Shown piece by piece: positions 32,437 to 40,960 of a stretch of DNA of 64,000 nucleotides (position 1 is the stretch's first letter; each line of letters begins with the position of its first letter). Source of the stretch: Dehalococcoidia bacterium (GTDB lineage Bacteria; Chloroflexota; Dehalococcoidia; Tepidiformales; Tepidiformaceae). The DNA lies in the NCBI GenBank assembly GCA_020847985.1, contig JADLBC010000008.1:1-64000 (forward strand), given 5' to 3'. The translations under genes were made by a program, and so were the position numbers. The notes beneath the pieces were generated by a model. That model searched no databases. It was not told the origin of the DNA and saw nothing but the letters and a program-made list of their open reading frames with translations.

Positions 32437-33075
32437 TTACCGGGGCTGAGCGTGTACCTGCGCGAGTGCCTGCTCGAAGACCGCCTGGTCCTGCGCACCC
32501 ACCACCCCGAGCCGCTCATCGAACACGAACGTCGGTACCGCCGTCACGCCCACCGCGCGCGCCCACGCAAGCCCGTCCTCGACCTGCTTCTCGTAGCGGC
32601 CGCTCTCGAGTGCCTCACGAAGCTCCGCCCCCGGCAGGCCCGCCTGCGCCCCGATGCGCACGATCGTGTCGATCTTCCCGACGTCCTCGAGATCCGTGAA
32701 ATAGGCCTTGAACATCAGCCGGTGGAACGCGAGCGGGTCCATCCCCGGGTGGTGTTCCTCGTACTCCGCGGCGAATTCCTGCGCCTGGTGCGCCAGCATG
32801 CTGTTCGACGTGAACGTCCGCCCGCGCGAGAACGTGATCCCGAGCGACTCGCCCCGCAGCTCCAGCGCCGAAGGCGGCGCGTCCGGTGCACTCTGGGGCT
32901 TGCGCGGCTTCCCCTCGGGCGGTGTCGATGGGTCCAACAGATACGGTGCGAACCGGATGTCGAGCGCGTGGCGTTCCATCAGCACCTCGACTTCCTTCAG
33001 CCCGACGTAGCACCACGGGCAGACGAAGTCAGAGACGATGATGAGGGATGTGCTGGTGGTGGTGTCTGGGGTCAC
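32437..33075 (-). CDS. DsbA-family (FrnE-like) thiol oxidoreductase
   Basis: 212 residues. A thioredoxin-like fold has the redox motif CPWC (SDFVCPWCYVGLKEVE) and a helical insert (about 80-160). The cis-Pro region reads GVTAVPTFVFDERLGVVGAQD. This is typical of cytoplasmic FrnE/2-hydroxychromene-isomerase-like DsbA relatives. There is no signal peptide. GTG 33075 lacks a ribosome binding site but lies 6 nt after TATACT (33082-33087). Its first 47 bp overlap the end of the phosphatase gene upstream. The substrate is unknown. Confidence 0.85.
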   Translation of the reverse strand: MTPDTTTSTSLIIVSDFVCPWCYVGLKEVEVLMERHALDIRFAPYLLDPSTPPEGKPRKPQSAPDAPPSALELRGESLGITFSRGRTFTSNSMLAHQAQEFAAEYEEHHPGMDPLAFHRLMFKAYFTDLEDVGKIDTIVRIGAQAGLPGAELREALESGRYEKQVEDGLAWARAVGVTAVPTFVFDERLGVVGAQDQAVFEQALAQVHAQPR

Positions 33076-33565
33076 TCTCGCAGTATACCTTCAGCGAACT
33101 GACCCATTTGCGCTGGACCGTCGTGTCCGGCACTTCGCGCCCCCGGGCCTGCGCGATGCGCTCCCACGTCTCCTCCGGGTCCTCTCCGAGCAGCGCCAGG
33201 ATCGATGCCACGATCAGCGGCGAACGCCCCACGCCGCCATAGCAGTGCGCCGCCACCGACTTCCCCATCCGCACCTCGTGGGCCAGCTGCTGGAAGATGG
33301 GCGCGGCCGTCTCGAACGGCGGCGTGAGCAGGTTCGGCACCGGGAAGTGGACGAACTCCAGCCCGGCCTCGACCGCGTGGTGCTCCTCGTCCGCCAACCA
33401 CAGGTTGTGCGCCTCCGGGTGCGGCAGCGCCGAGACGAGGATGTCGATTCCCGCCGCCCGCAGCGCCGCCATGTCTTGCGACAGGAAGTTGCCGCCCCGC
33501 GGCCGCGTGCAGACGGCCACCCGCCCTTCATAGATCGCGTCGATCCAGAACAGCTCAATCGTCAT
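33029..33565 (-). CDS. Dual-specificity/tyrosine-type protein phosphatase
   Basis: 178 residues. The Cys-dependent phosphatase loop HCYGGVGRSP (C-x5-R) is present, with an upstream general-acid candidate in the region around LPHPEAHN. Members of this family remove phosphate from proteins, nucleotides or lipids. ATG 33565 overlaps the deaminase stop (ATGA), so translation is coupled. The 3' end overlaps the DsbA-like gene, and the internal TATACT at 33082-33087 suggests an extra promoter for that gene inside this one. The substrate is unknown. Confidence 0.82.
   Translation of the reverse strand: MTIELFWIDAIYEGRVAVCTRPRGGNFLSQDMAALRAAGIDILVSALPHPEAHNLWLADEEHHAVEAGLEFVHFPVPNLLTPPFETAAPIFQQLAHEVRMGKSVAAHCYGGVGRSPLIVASILALLGEDPEETWERIAQARGREVPDTTVQRKWVSSLKVYCESDPRHHHQHIPHHRL
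33082..33087 (-). promoter_or_regulatory. -10 element TATACT for a leaderless DsbA-like transcript
   Basis: TATACT, read on the minus strand, is followed by GCGAGA and the GTG start at 33075. A near-identical GGTATACTGCG-type element precedes the FAD dehydrogenase gene at 35462. Confidence 0.5.
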
Positions 33566-34026
33566 TGGTTGGCGCTCCAGTCCACGCACCGGATCCCGCC
33601 ACTGCGCAGGATCTCGATGCCTTCCGGCGAACGATACCCTTCGAGGTACACCACCGCGCTCGCCCCCGAGTTCACGATCGCCTTCGCGCACATCACGCAC
33701 GGCGAATGCGTCGTGTAGATGATCTTGTCCTTGATGCTGTTGTCGCACTTCAGGAGCGCGTTCACTTCGGCGTGGATGCACTGGCACTGGCCCGGCGTGC
33801 GCGGGTCGTCGCACTGGTTGGGGCCGCCCGCGTAGTTCCCGTTATAGCCGAACGCCAGCACGCGCTGGTAATCCCGCGAAACCACCACGCACCCCACCTG
33901 CGTCCGCTGGCAGCTCGAACGTTCGGCCACGATGCGCGCCACCCGCGCGAAGATCTCGTCCCACGATGGCCGCTCACGCAAGGGAAACTCGTCCGGCACC
34001 TCGCGCATCCCCGGGGCGAGCGTCAT
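33562..34026 (-). CDS. dCMP/cytidine deaminase-family zinc enzyme (ComEB-like)
   Basis: 154 residues. The zinc site is complete: HAEVNALL (His plus catalytic Glu) and SPCVMCAKAI (PCxxC). The extra Cys/His-rich stretch NQCDDPRTPGQCQCIHAE is typical of dCMP deaminases and ComEB. The likely reaction is dCMP to dUMP for thymidylate supply. ATGA overlaps join it both to the FAD dehydrogenase gene before it and the phosphatase gene after it. The length fits the family (150-190). Confidence 0.88.
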   Translation of the reverse strand: MTLAPGMREVPDEFPLRERPSWDEIFARVARIVAERSSCQRTQVGCVVVSRDYQRVLAFGYNGNYAGGPNQCDDPRTPGQCQCIHAEVNALLKCDNSIKDKIIYTTHSPCVMCAKAIVNSGASAVVYLEGYRSPEGIEILRSGGIRCVDWSANQ

Positions 34027-35462
34027 CGCACCCCGCCGCCGGCCGCGCGCTCCGCCGCATCGCCCGCCGCGATGCGCCCGAACACGCACCCGCGAATCAC
34101 CGAGCTCGCGCCCGGGTAGTTGTAGTAGAAGATCTCGCCCATCGTCTCCCCCGCCGCGTACAGCCCTTCCATCACCTGACCGCGCGTGTCCATCACCCGT
34201 GCCCGCGTATCGCACTTCAGCCCGCCGAACGTGAACGTGATCCCGCCCGTCACCGGGATCGCGATGTACGGCGGCCGGTCCAGCGGCAGCGCCCAGTTGC
34301 TCTTCGCCGGGACGATGCCCTCCGTCCGCTTCCCGTCGAGCCGGTCCAGGTCGTACTCACCCGGCTGCACCGCCGCGTTGAACGATCCCACCGTATCGAG
34401 CAGGTTCTCCGCCGGCACCCCGATGAGCTGCGCCAGCTCCTTCATGCTCCCCGCCTCGAACGGCGCGCCCACGGGCCGCCAGGCGCGCGCGAACTCCTCG
34501 CGCTGGTACGCCTGCTGGTCGAAGATGCACCACGCTTCGCCCCCGGCCTGCTCCACGATGTGCTTGCTGAACTTCACATAGGTGTGGTCCCGGAAGTCCT
34601 CTCCCTCGTCGAGGAAGCGCCGCCCGTCCTGGTCCACGAAGATGCCCATCTGGTAGTTGTAGAGCGCCGTCACGCCGCACTCGATCTTCGGCGAGCGCGC
34701 GTCGAGCACGGCACTGTGGTAGTCGCCCCACTGCCCGGCCGGCTGCGCGCCCGCATCGATCGCCATGCGCAGCCCTTCGCCCGTGTTGTACCGGCTCCCC
34801 CGCAGGATGAGCGAATCCGCATACCGCCCGAGATGCTGCACCCGCATCTGGACGTTCGCCTGGAAGCCGCCGCAGGCCAGCACCACACCCCCGGTGGCCT
34901 CGATATCGACCACGCCCTCGGGCGAATGCGCGCGCACCCCGGTCACCGTCCGCGCCTCATCGACGATCAGGTCGATCGCGCCCGTCTCATAGCTCACCGT
35001 GCCGCCGAGCCCCTCGAAGCGGCGGTGCAGCAGGTCCACGACGCCCGCTCCGCCTGACTTCGGGCTGCGGCGGTAGCCGGCTGTGTGGGGGTACCCCTTC
35101 TCCCATTCGAGGCCAAGGCCGGTGAGCCACTCCGCCCCCGCGCGCGCGTTTTCGCAGAGCGTGCGAATCAGGTCGGGGTTGGCGCGGCCTCGCGAAATCC
35201 GCATCAGATCCGCGTACATCGCATCGACCGTGTAGTCGCGCACTCCGTACTCATCCGCCTCGTGCGGGAAGCGCATCTGCGCGTCGGCGAAGCGCGTGTT
35301 CCCACCTCGCCCCGTGACCGGCGCCTTCTCCAGCAGCACCACGCTCGCGCCCAGTTCGCGCGCGTGCACGGCCGCCGATAACCCGGCGATGCCGCCACCC
35401 ACGACCACGACATCGAAGCGGTAGCGCGCCGTCGCGCCCGGCATATTGGGGGGAATTGGCAT
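34023..35462 (-). CDS. FAD-dependent dehydrogenase/reductase (fumarate reductase-tricarballylate dehydrogenase family)
   Basis: 479 residues. The N-terminal dinucleotide-binding motif is DVVVVGGGIAGLSAAVHA. FAD_binding_2 family motifs are GRGGNTRFADAQMRF, GVVLACGGFQANVQMR and the C-terminal GLYAAGETMGEIFYYNYPG. It is related to tricarballylate dehydrogenase (TcuA) and flavocytochrome fumarate reductases; the substrate is probably a small carboxylate or ketosteroid-like compound. No heme or FMN domain is seen. ATG 35462 has no ribosome binding site but lies 8 nt after TATACT. It heads a three-gene operon with the deaminase and phosphatase genes. Confidence 0.83.
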   Translation of the reverse strand: MPIPPNMPGATARYRFDVVVVGGGIAGLSAAVHARELGASVVLLEKAPVTGRGGNTRFADAQMRFPHEADEYGVRDYTVDAMYADLMRISRGRANPDLIRTLCENARAGAEWLTGLGLEWEKGYPHTAGYRRSPKSGGAGVVDLLHRRFEGLGGTVSYETGAIDLIVDEARTVTGVRAHSPEGVVDIEATGGVVLACGGFQANVQMRVQHLGRYADSLILRGSRYNTGEGLRMAIDAGAQPAGQWGDYHSAVLDARSPKIECGVTALYNYQMGIFVDQDGRRFLDEGEDFRDHTYVKFSKHIVEQAGGEAWCIFDQQAYQREEFARAWRPVGAPFEAGSMKELAQLIGVPAENLLDTVGSFNAAVQPGEYDLDRLDGKRTEGIVPAKSNWALPLDRPPYIAIPVTGGITFTFGGLKCDTRARVMDTRGQVMEGLYAAGETMGEIFYYNYPGASSVIRGCVFGRIAAGDAAERAAGGGVR

Positions 35463-35470
35463 AGCGCCGC

Positions 35471-35476
35471 AGTATA
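35471..35476 (-). promoter_or_regulatory. -10 element TATACT for a leaderless FAD dehydrogenase transcript
   Basis: TATACT on the minus strand is followed by GCGGCGCT and then ATG 35462. It lies in the 22-bp gap after the upstream lipoprotein gene, so the FAD dehydrogenase operon can be transcribed on its own. Confidence 0.5.
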
Positions 35477-35484
35477 CCCGCGCC

Positions 35485-36459
35485 TCACGAACCGGGCGCG
35501 CCGAACAGCCAGCCCGCACGCGAAAATCCCGCTTCCCGCGTCGGGCAGAGCGCGTTCTCCTCCAGCGCCGGCCGGATGGCGTAGTGCAGGTGCGGCGCCT
35601 CGCTATAGCCGCTGTCCCCCGTCACCCCGATGACATCGCCCCGGCGCACCTCCCAGCGCGCCACCGCCGTCGCCACCCGGAAATCCCGCAGCGGCGCGAA
35701 CTGCCTCGCGAGCATCGCCGCATCGGCTTCGAACCCGGCCAGCCAGGCCGCGCGCGGGACCTCCGCCACCGTCCCCTCGATCTCGAGGTGCGCGAAATCC
35801 GCCCGGTAAGCGGCGTTGGTGATGCGCACGAACACGCCCTGCCCGCCCCCCGGCCCGGGAAACGGCGAAACAGGCGCCCGCGCGCGGTCCGGGTTCCCGA
35901 TGTACGGTTCCCGTGCCACGCCATAGACATCGAACGCGTTCGACACGGTGTTGATGAGCAGCGTCGCCGTCCCGTCCATCGTCGCCACGACGGGCACGGC
36001 TCGCACGTACCAGTCGATGGCGGGCTGGCCCTCGTACTCCCGGTGGACTCGTGCGTTCCAGCCGCAGCGGTTCGCGCGCGCGGGGTCGTCCGATACCTGC
36101 TCATCCCGGCTGTAGTCGTCCGCGGCCGGCCCGGCACCCCAGGTGATGACGCGCGAGCCCACCGCCCCCGTCACCACCCCCAATCGCGTTCCCGGGTCGA
36201 TGGGGAAGCCCACGGGCAACTCCCCCGGCGCCGTGACCGTGGCGGTTGCACGCGCGGTGGCCGTTGGAGCCGGCGGCGTGGGTGTGAGCGGGGCCGCCGC
36301 CGTCGCGGTCGTGGGCGGCGTGGGTGGCACCCCGGATGTCGTGGCCGAACCTGGCGACGGCGGCGGCGACGGCGTTCGCGCGCCCCCTCCCGAACATGCC
36401 GCGAGTGCGGCCGCGGGCAGCCATCGCAGCAGATCCCGCCGGGCTACCTTCCCGGTCAC
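35485..36459 (-). CDS. Lipoprotein with Tat-like signal and M23-type (LytM) C-terminal domain
   Basis: 324 residues. The N-terminus has twin Arg (KVARRDLLRWLPAAALAACSGG) with a lipobox LAAC, so it is probably exported and lipidated. A Pro/Thr/Ala-rich linker follows (about 28-80). The C-terminal part ends with GDVIGVTGDSGYSEAPHLHY, the strand and HxH typical of M23/LytM peptidases. The first zinc ligand region is not obvious, so it may be a non-enzymatic peptidoglycan-binding form. The start is GTG 36459. The gene stands between gerW-like (13 bp upstream) and the FAD dehydrogenase. Confidence 0.75.
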   Translation of the reverse strand: MTGKVARRDLLRWLPAAALAACSGGGARTPSPPPSPGSATTSGVPPTPPTTATAAAPLTPTPPAPTATARATATVTAPGELPVGFPIDPGTRLGVVTGAVGSRVITWGAGPAADDYSRDEQVSDDPARANRCGWNARVHREYEGQPAIDWYVRAVPVVATMDGTATLLINTVSNAFDVYGVAREPYIGNPDRARAPVSPFPGPGGGQGVFVRITNAAYRADFAHLEIEGTVAEVPRAAWLAGFEADAAMLARQFAPLRDFRVATAVARWEVRRGDVIGVTGDSGYSEAPHLHYAIRPALEENALCPTREAGFSRAGWLFGAPGS

Positions 36460-36471
36460 CGGCAGGGCGTC

Positions 36472-36894
36472 CTAGCGGAATATCCCGCGCAGCGCCCGGA
36501 GCACGACCCACGCGCTCACCGCGCAGGCCAGCGAAGCCACCGCGAACTGCATCGGGTCGCGGAAGCGGACAAAGCGCGCGTGACCGTGCGAAAGCTCGAT
36601 GTATCCGACCGGCGAGGCGTGGACGCCGCCGCCGCCACCGCTCCCGGCGTCCGTCTTCGCGCTGTCGCCGCTGCCCTTCACATCGGCGCCGCCGCCGCCG
36701 CCCGCGCCCCACATCACCTTCGCCACCGGGATGACCTTCACCCCTTCGTGTTCGACCGCGCGCCCGAAGACCGCCTCGGCGTTGGCGACGCCGCCCATGT
36801 GCTCCAGCAGCCGGTGCACAAAGCTCGGGCCGAGGCCGTTCACGGCCGAATCGATGTCCGGCATCAAGTCCGAATACTCTTCCTCAGGCGTCAC
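36472..36894 (-). CDS. GerW/YtfJ-family protein with C-terminal membrane helix
   Basis: 140 residues. The family core reads AVFGRAVEHEGVKVIPVAKV and ASPVGYIELSHGHARFV, separated by a glycine-rich loop ([10 protein letters not shown] ... GSGGGGGVH), as in GerW (YtfJ) sporulation/germination proteins. Unlike Bacillus YtfJ, it ends in a hydrophobic helix (MQFAVASLACAVSAWVVLRA) followed by basic residues, suggesting a membrane anchor. GTG 36894 follows a GGGGG stretch. The family also occurs in non-sporulating bacteria; its role here is unknown. It follows glnA in the same direction. Confidence 0.83.
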   Translation of the reverse strand: MTPEEEYSDLMPDIDSAVNGLGPSFVHRLLEHMGGVANAEAVFGRAVEHEGVKVIPVAKVMWGAGGGGGADVKGSGDSAKTDAGSGGGGGVHASPVGYIELSHGHARFVRFRDPMQFAVASLACAVSAWVVLRALRGIFR

Positions 36895-37005
36895 GGCGAA
36901 CCCCCGTGGCCGATGGGCCACTGCGTCTACTGTGCTGCGGCCATGGAACGCGGCGCAACCGCACGCCATCTCGCGTGTGATCGCCTTCACATTGGCCCGG
37001 CCGCG

Positions 37006-38328
37006 TCAGAGGATCGGCAGGTACTCGGCGAGCTCGAAGTCCGATACGTGCCGCCGGTACCGCTCCCACTCGATGCGCTTGTTCGCGACCAGGCTTTCGA
37101 ACGTGTGGTCGCCCAGCGCCTGCCGCAGGAACGGCGACTGCTCCGCGGCTTCGATCGCCTCGATCAGGCTCCCAGGCAGCGTGCCGATGCCTCGTGCCAC
37201 GCGCTCGTTCGCCGACATCTCGAAGACGTTCTCCTCCACCGGCGCCGGCAGCGTCATCTCCTGCTCGATGCCGTCCAGCCCGGCCGCCAGCATCGCCGCG
37301 AACGCGAGGTACGGGTTGCACGCCGGGTCCGGCGAACGGTATTCGATGCGCGTATGCATCTCCCGCCCCGGCTTGTACTCGGGAATGCGGATCAGGTCGC
37401 TGCGGTTGCGGCGCGCCCAGCTCAGGTACACCGGCGCCTCGAACCCGGGCAGCAGCCGCTTGTAGCTGTTCACCCACTGGTTGCACACCAGCGTCATCGC
37501 CCGGGAATGCTGCAGCACACCGGCGATGTATCCCTTCGCGACGGCGCTCAGGTGGTATGGGTCCTCGGCGTCGAAGAACGCGTTCCGTTCGCCCTTGAAC
37601 AGCGACTGGTGCACATGCATGCCGCTGCCGTTCTGGCCCTCGACGGGCTTGGGCATGAACGTCGCGAACACGCCGTTCTGGAGCGCGATCTCCTTCACCA
37701 CGAGGCGATAGGTCATCGCGTTGTCCGCCATCGTGAGCGCGTCCGTGTATCGCAGCGCGATTTCGTGCTGGCTCGGCGCCACCTCATGGTGGCTGTACTC
37801 CACCTCGATGCCCATCGCCTCCAGTGTCAGCACCGTCTCCCGCCGCAGGTCTGCCGCCGCGTCCGCCGTTTGGTCGAAGTACCCGCCACGGTCCAGCGGC
37901 TCCCTACCCTTCGAGTCCCGGAAGTAGAAGTACTCCAGTTCTGGGCTGACATAAAACGTGAACCCGAGGTCCGAAGCGCGCTTCAGCTGCCGCTTCAGCA
38001 CCTGCCGCGGGTCGCCTTCGAACGGCCGTCCATCGGGCATGTGGATATCGCAGAACATGCGCGCCACGCCCTGTTCCCGTGGGCGCCATGGCACCAGCTG
38101 GAAGGTCGTCGGGTCCGGCCGCGCCACCATATCCGATTCGTCGATGCGCGCGAACCCTTCGATGCTCGATCCATCGAAGCCCATGCCGTCCTCGAGCGCC
38201 TTCTCCAGCTCCTCGACCGTGATCGCGAAGCTCTTCAGCGCACCCACGATGTCCGTGAACCAGAGGCGAATGAACTTCACGTCGTTCTCCCGGCAGGCCG
38301 AGATGACGTAGTTCGAGGATTCAGACAT
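37006..38328 (-). CDS. glnA: Glutamine synthetase, type I
   Basis: 440 residues, the length of GSI-alpha enzymes. It makes glutamine from glutamate, ammonia and ATP. Clear motifs are FDGSSIEGFARIDESDM, EYSHHEVAPSQHEIALRY, QNGSGMHVHQSL and NRSDLIRIPEYKPG, with the metal-binding EYRSPDPACNPYLAFAAML. The longer loop and adenylylation Tyr of GSI-beta are not evident, so control is probably by feedback rather than adenylylation. ATG 38328 follows TGGAG. A possible -10 (TATGAT) lies 32 bp upstream. Confidence 0.95.
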   Translation of the reverse strand: MSESSNYVISACRENDVKFIRLWFTDIVGALKSFAITVEELEKALEDGMGFDGSSIEGFARIDESDMVARPDPTTFQLVPWRPREQGVARMFCDIHMPDGRPFEGDPRQVLKRQLKRASDLGFTFYVSPELEYFYFRDSKGREPLDRGGYFDQTADAAADLRRETVLTLEAMGIEVEYSHHEVAPSQHEIALRYTDALTMADNAMTYRLVVKEIALQNGVFATFMPKPVEGQNGSGMHVHQSLFKGERNAFFDAEDPYHLSAVAKGYIAGVLQHSRAMTLVCNQWVNSYKRLLPGFEAPVYLSWARRNRSDLIRIPEYKPGREMHTRIEYRSPDPACNPYLAFAAMLAAGLDGIEQEMTLPAPVEENVFEMSANERVARGIGTLPGSLIEAIEAAEQSPFLRQALGDHTFESLVANKRIEWERYRRHVSDFELAEYLPIL

Positions 38329-38359
38329 GGCAGCTCCAGGCGCGTTCTTGCCCGCCACC

Positions 38360-38365
38360 ATCATA
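38360..38365 (-). promoter_or_regulatory. Possible -10 (TATGAT) of glnA
   Basis: TATGAT on the minus strand, preceded by GGG, would start transcription about 25 nt before the glnA ATG and include the GGAG ribosome binding site. No clear -35 was found. Confidence 0.35.
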
Positions 38366-38396
38366 CCCGCTCTATGTTTCCGGGCCGTTGCGACGC

Positions 38397-38876
38397 TCAG
38401 CCCCCGCGCGCCCGCAGGTACGCCGATACACGTACGTTCGTCCACACGGCCACCACCACCGCTGCCACCCCCGTCGACGCCACCACCGCGATCAGCCCGC
38501 CGGGCCACAGCTCCGCGCGCAGCGCCTCGTTTATCGCCGCCGACCCCTCGTCCGTGAAGATCGCCACGATGTTCATCGCCGGCACGAGGAACGCGACCCC
38601 GCCAACCAGCGCCCCGCCAACCCCGGCCACGAGCAGCACCGCCAGCGCCCGCGCCATCGGCACGAACAGCCGCGGCTTCGTCACTGTGTGATTCATCGCG
38701 ACCAGGAGCAGCGGGTTGATCGCCGCCAGCAGCAGATAGGGGATGCGCGCCGCCGATGCCCGGTCCGCCGCATCGTCCCCGGGAAGGCCGAAAAGCCCCG
38801 CGATCGCACCGAGCACGACCGCGGCGATGACCAGCGTCGCCGCCTGCGCCGCACCCGCGCGCAGCGCCTCCTTCAT
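38397..38876 (-). CDS. Four-helix membrane protein of unknown function
   Basis: 159 residues with four hydrophobic segments: near 12-30 (ATLVIAAVVLGAIAGLFGL), 47-60 (YLLLAAINPLLLVAM), 75-105 (ALAVLLVAGVGGALVGGVAF) and 127-145. The loops are short, with one acidic stretch (TDEGSAAINEAL). No family is recognised. It begins 19 bp after the large cargo-like protein gene and is very likely co-transcribed with it, so it could be an immunity or localisation partner; that is speculation from position. Confidence 0.65.
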   Translation of the reverse strand: MKEALRAGAAQAATLVIAAVVLGAIAGLFGLPGDDAADRASAARIPYLLLAAINPLLLVAMNHTVTKPRLFVPMARALAVLLVAGVGGALVGGVAFLVPAMNIVAIFTDEGSAAINEALRAELWPGGLIAVVASTGVAAVVVAVWTNVRVSAYLRARGG

Positions 38877-38895
38877 GCCCGGCGCCCCTTCTCGC

Positions 38896-40932
38896 TCACC
38901 CCTTGTTGAGGGTCTCCATCACCTCGGTCGCCTTCGCCTCGGCCTCGCTGGCACCCGTCTCCGTCTCTTCGGCGTCGGTGATGCCCTGTGGCATGCGCGT
39001 GGCGCCTTCGTCCACCGCCGTCTTCAGGTCGCCGACCTTTTTCGAGATGCCGAGCATGTCGGTGACCATCCCGATGAACTTCGCCTTGGCCTTCGCGATC
39101 ACCGCTTTGATGCGCTTCTTGATGTTGAGGAACTTCCTCATCAGCCACATCTTCGCCCGCGAAAGCATCGAAGGCTTCTGCCCCGATGGCCCGCCTTGTC
39201 CGCCGGGCTGCAGGCCGAGCTGCTGCTCCGCGCCGCGCAGCTTCTGGTCCGTCTCCGCCAGCTTCTCTTCGTTGGGCGTGCGCGAACCCGTCTCCGCCGC
39301 CGACTCGTCCAGCTGGCCAGCGGCCTCCGTGAGCTTCGCCGGCGCCGAACTGATGGATTCGCCCAGCGGCGCATCCGAGCCTTCCGCCTTCTTGCCATCG
39401 CCGCCCACCGCCGCGACCGGCTTCTCCAGGTTCGCCTTCGTCTCCTCCGTCGCCTCGAGCGATGCCTCCAGTTCGGCCTTGTCGGTGCGCGCCTGCGACT
39501 TGCTCTCGTCCGTCGCGCCAAGGAACGGCCCAATGGCGGCCAGCAGCCCCGGGACATCGACACCGCCTCCGCCCTCGCCTTCGGACTCCGTCTCCTCTTC
39601 GGGGTCGCGCTGCACGGCCAGCGCCGGGTCCTTCTTCGTGAACACGCCGACGGATTCGCTCGCGAGGTCCCCGATGGTGCCGAACGGCTGCGTGACGCCC
39701 TGGCTCGCGACCTGGTCCCAGCCCTTGGCCACGTTCGAGACGGCCGGCGCCACCACCGAATCTGTCCCGCTGCTCCAGCCGAGGCCGCCCGAGCCAGAGC
39801 CGAAGTTCGTGCCGAGCCCACCCGCGATCACGCCGAGCGCGCTGCCGATAAGCGCGGCGAAGTCCTTCCACATGCGCGCTTTCTGGTCGGTGCTCATGCT
39901 CCCGGCGGCCTTCGCGCGGATGGCGTTCGCCGCGAGCAGCACGCCCTGGATGACGAACGCCGCGCCGTTCGCGATCATCGCGATGAGCGAGCAGATCGTG
40001 GCGCCCACCAGGAGCCCGGCACCGGCGCCACCCGCCGCAGCCAGCAGCGTCCCCGCGATGCCCAGCGCGAGCCCGAGGATGCCCGCGATCGTCGCCACCT
40101 TCTGCGCGACCTGCGATGACCCCGAAAGCACCGCCAGCACCTTGCCGATGGTGCCGCCGCCGTAGTCCGCCGCCTTGATGCCCTTGATGTCGAGCACCGC
40201 TTTCGCCCACCAGCGCGGGTTCACGGGGGCGATGAACGCGTTCAGCGCACCTTCGCCGATCGCCATCGCGACCTGCCCGACCTTCTTCCCCGTGCTCGCC
40301 GAGCCCTTGTTCGAGTCGTCCACGATCTGCCCGGTGAGGAACTTCTTGCCGCCCTTCTTGAGCTTCTGCATTCGGCCCGGGTGCCCGGCCTTGAAGTTCG
40401 CCCACCCCGTGCCGATCTTCGTTTTCAGGTTCGAAGCACCCGTCGAGATCTTCGTGCCGAAGTTTCTCGCGCCGGCCTTGAACCGGTCCCACCGGTCGCC
40501 GGGGTCGCGCTGCACGGCTTCCGTGCGCTGCACCGGCCCATCGCCCGCGTGCTCAGTGTCGGCCTCGCCCGCGCCGTCACCGCCATCGGCGGCATCATCG
40601 GGCGGGGTGCCGGGCGAAAGTGCCTGCTCCCCGGTGGTCCCCTCGGCCTCTTCGTACTCGCCTTCGAGTTCCTCGCCGGGCTCGAGCGGGCGTTCGAGCA
40701 ATGCCACCGGATGGGGTACTGCCCGCCGGACGTCCGCGTTCGCGTGGTGGGCGGCAAGGCGCCGCTGTACCGCCTGGTTCCCTATCGCCCGCTGCAGGCC
40801 AAGCAGATCAACCGGGCCGCGAAGGTCGAACGACCCCGGCTCCGCCGCCTCCAGCCCCTGGGCACGGCGCACCGCCCGCTCGCGGCTCTCCGCGGCGGCT
40901 GGCGCTGTCGTTCGCTGGCGCTCGCTACCCAT
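38896..40932 (-). CDS. Large putative contractile-injection-system cargo/effector-like protein
   Basis: 678 residues. The N-terminus has LLGLQRAIGNQAVQRRL, the 'LQR..GN.AVQRLL' motif seen in proteins associated with extracellular contractile injection systems (DUF4157 proteins and cargo). The recurring tags AVQRDPGD and AVQRDPEE also fit. The middle holds Gly/Ala-rich hydrophobic stretches (about 240-320, e.g. GLALGIAGTLLAAAGGAGAG). A long acidic Ser/Glu-rich region and a basic amphipathic helix (KMWLMRKFLNIKKRIKAVIA) near the C-terminus follow. No catalytic HExxH is present. ATG 40932 is chosen; an in-frame ATG at 40965 overlaps a TATGCT. No sheath, tube or baseplate genes are in the window. 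Confidence 0.55.
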   Translation of the reverse strand: MGSERQRTTAPAAAESRERAVRRAQGLEAAEPGSFDLRGPVDLLGLQRAIGNQAVQRRLAAHHANADVRRAVPHPVALLERPLEPGEELEGEYEEAEGTTGEQALSPGTPPDDAADGGDGAGEADTEHAGDGPVQRTEAVQRDPGDRWDRFKAGARNFGTKISTGASNLKTKIGTGWANFKAGHPGRMQKLKKGGKKFLTGQIVDDSNKGSASTGKKVGQVAMAIGEGALNAFIAPVNPRWWAKAVLDIKGIKAADYGGGTIGKVLAVLSGSSQVAQKVATIAGILGLALGIAGTLLAAAGGAGAGLLVGATICSLIAMIANGAAFVIQGVLLAANAIRAKAAGSMSTDQKARMWKDFAALIGSALGVIAGGLGTNFGSGSGGLGWSSGTDSVVAPAVSNVAKGWDQVASQGVTQPFGTIGDLASESVGVFTKKDPALAVQRDPEEETESEGEGGGGVDVPGLLAAIGPFLGATDESKSQARTDKAELEASLEATEETKANLEKPVAAVGGDGKKAEGSDAPLGESISSAPAKLTEAAGQLDESAAETGSRTPNEEKLAETDQKLRGAEQQLGLQPGGQGGPSGQKPSMLSRAKMWLMRKFLNIKKRIKAVIAKAKAKFIGMVTDMLGISKKVGDLKTAVDEGATRMPQGITDAEETETGASEAEAKATEVMETLNKG

Positions 40933-40960
40933 GGCGCACCGGGCGTTGCTCCATCGCGGG

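Noticed and set aside
29094-32519. Very long open frame antisense to the VWA gene (about 1140 codons)
   Set aside because: It has low-complexity Val/Glu/Gly/Leu composition and no recognisable domains; the sense strand has a VWA MIDAS motif and a good start.
35446-38691. Long plus-strand open frame across the lipoprotein, GerW-like and glnA genes
   Set aside because: Arg/His/Pro-rich shadow of three well-supported minus-strand genes.
40925-40954. ATG at 40954, 6 nt after TATGCT on the minus strand, as a leaderless start
   Set aside because: It opens a frame of only nine codons. The cargo-like gene is in another frame and begins at 40932.
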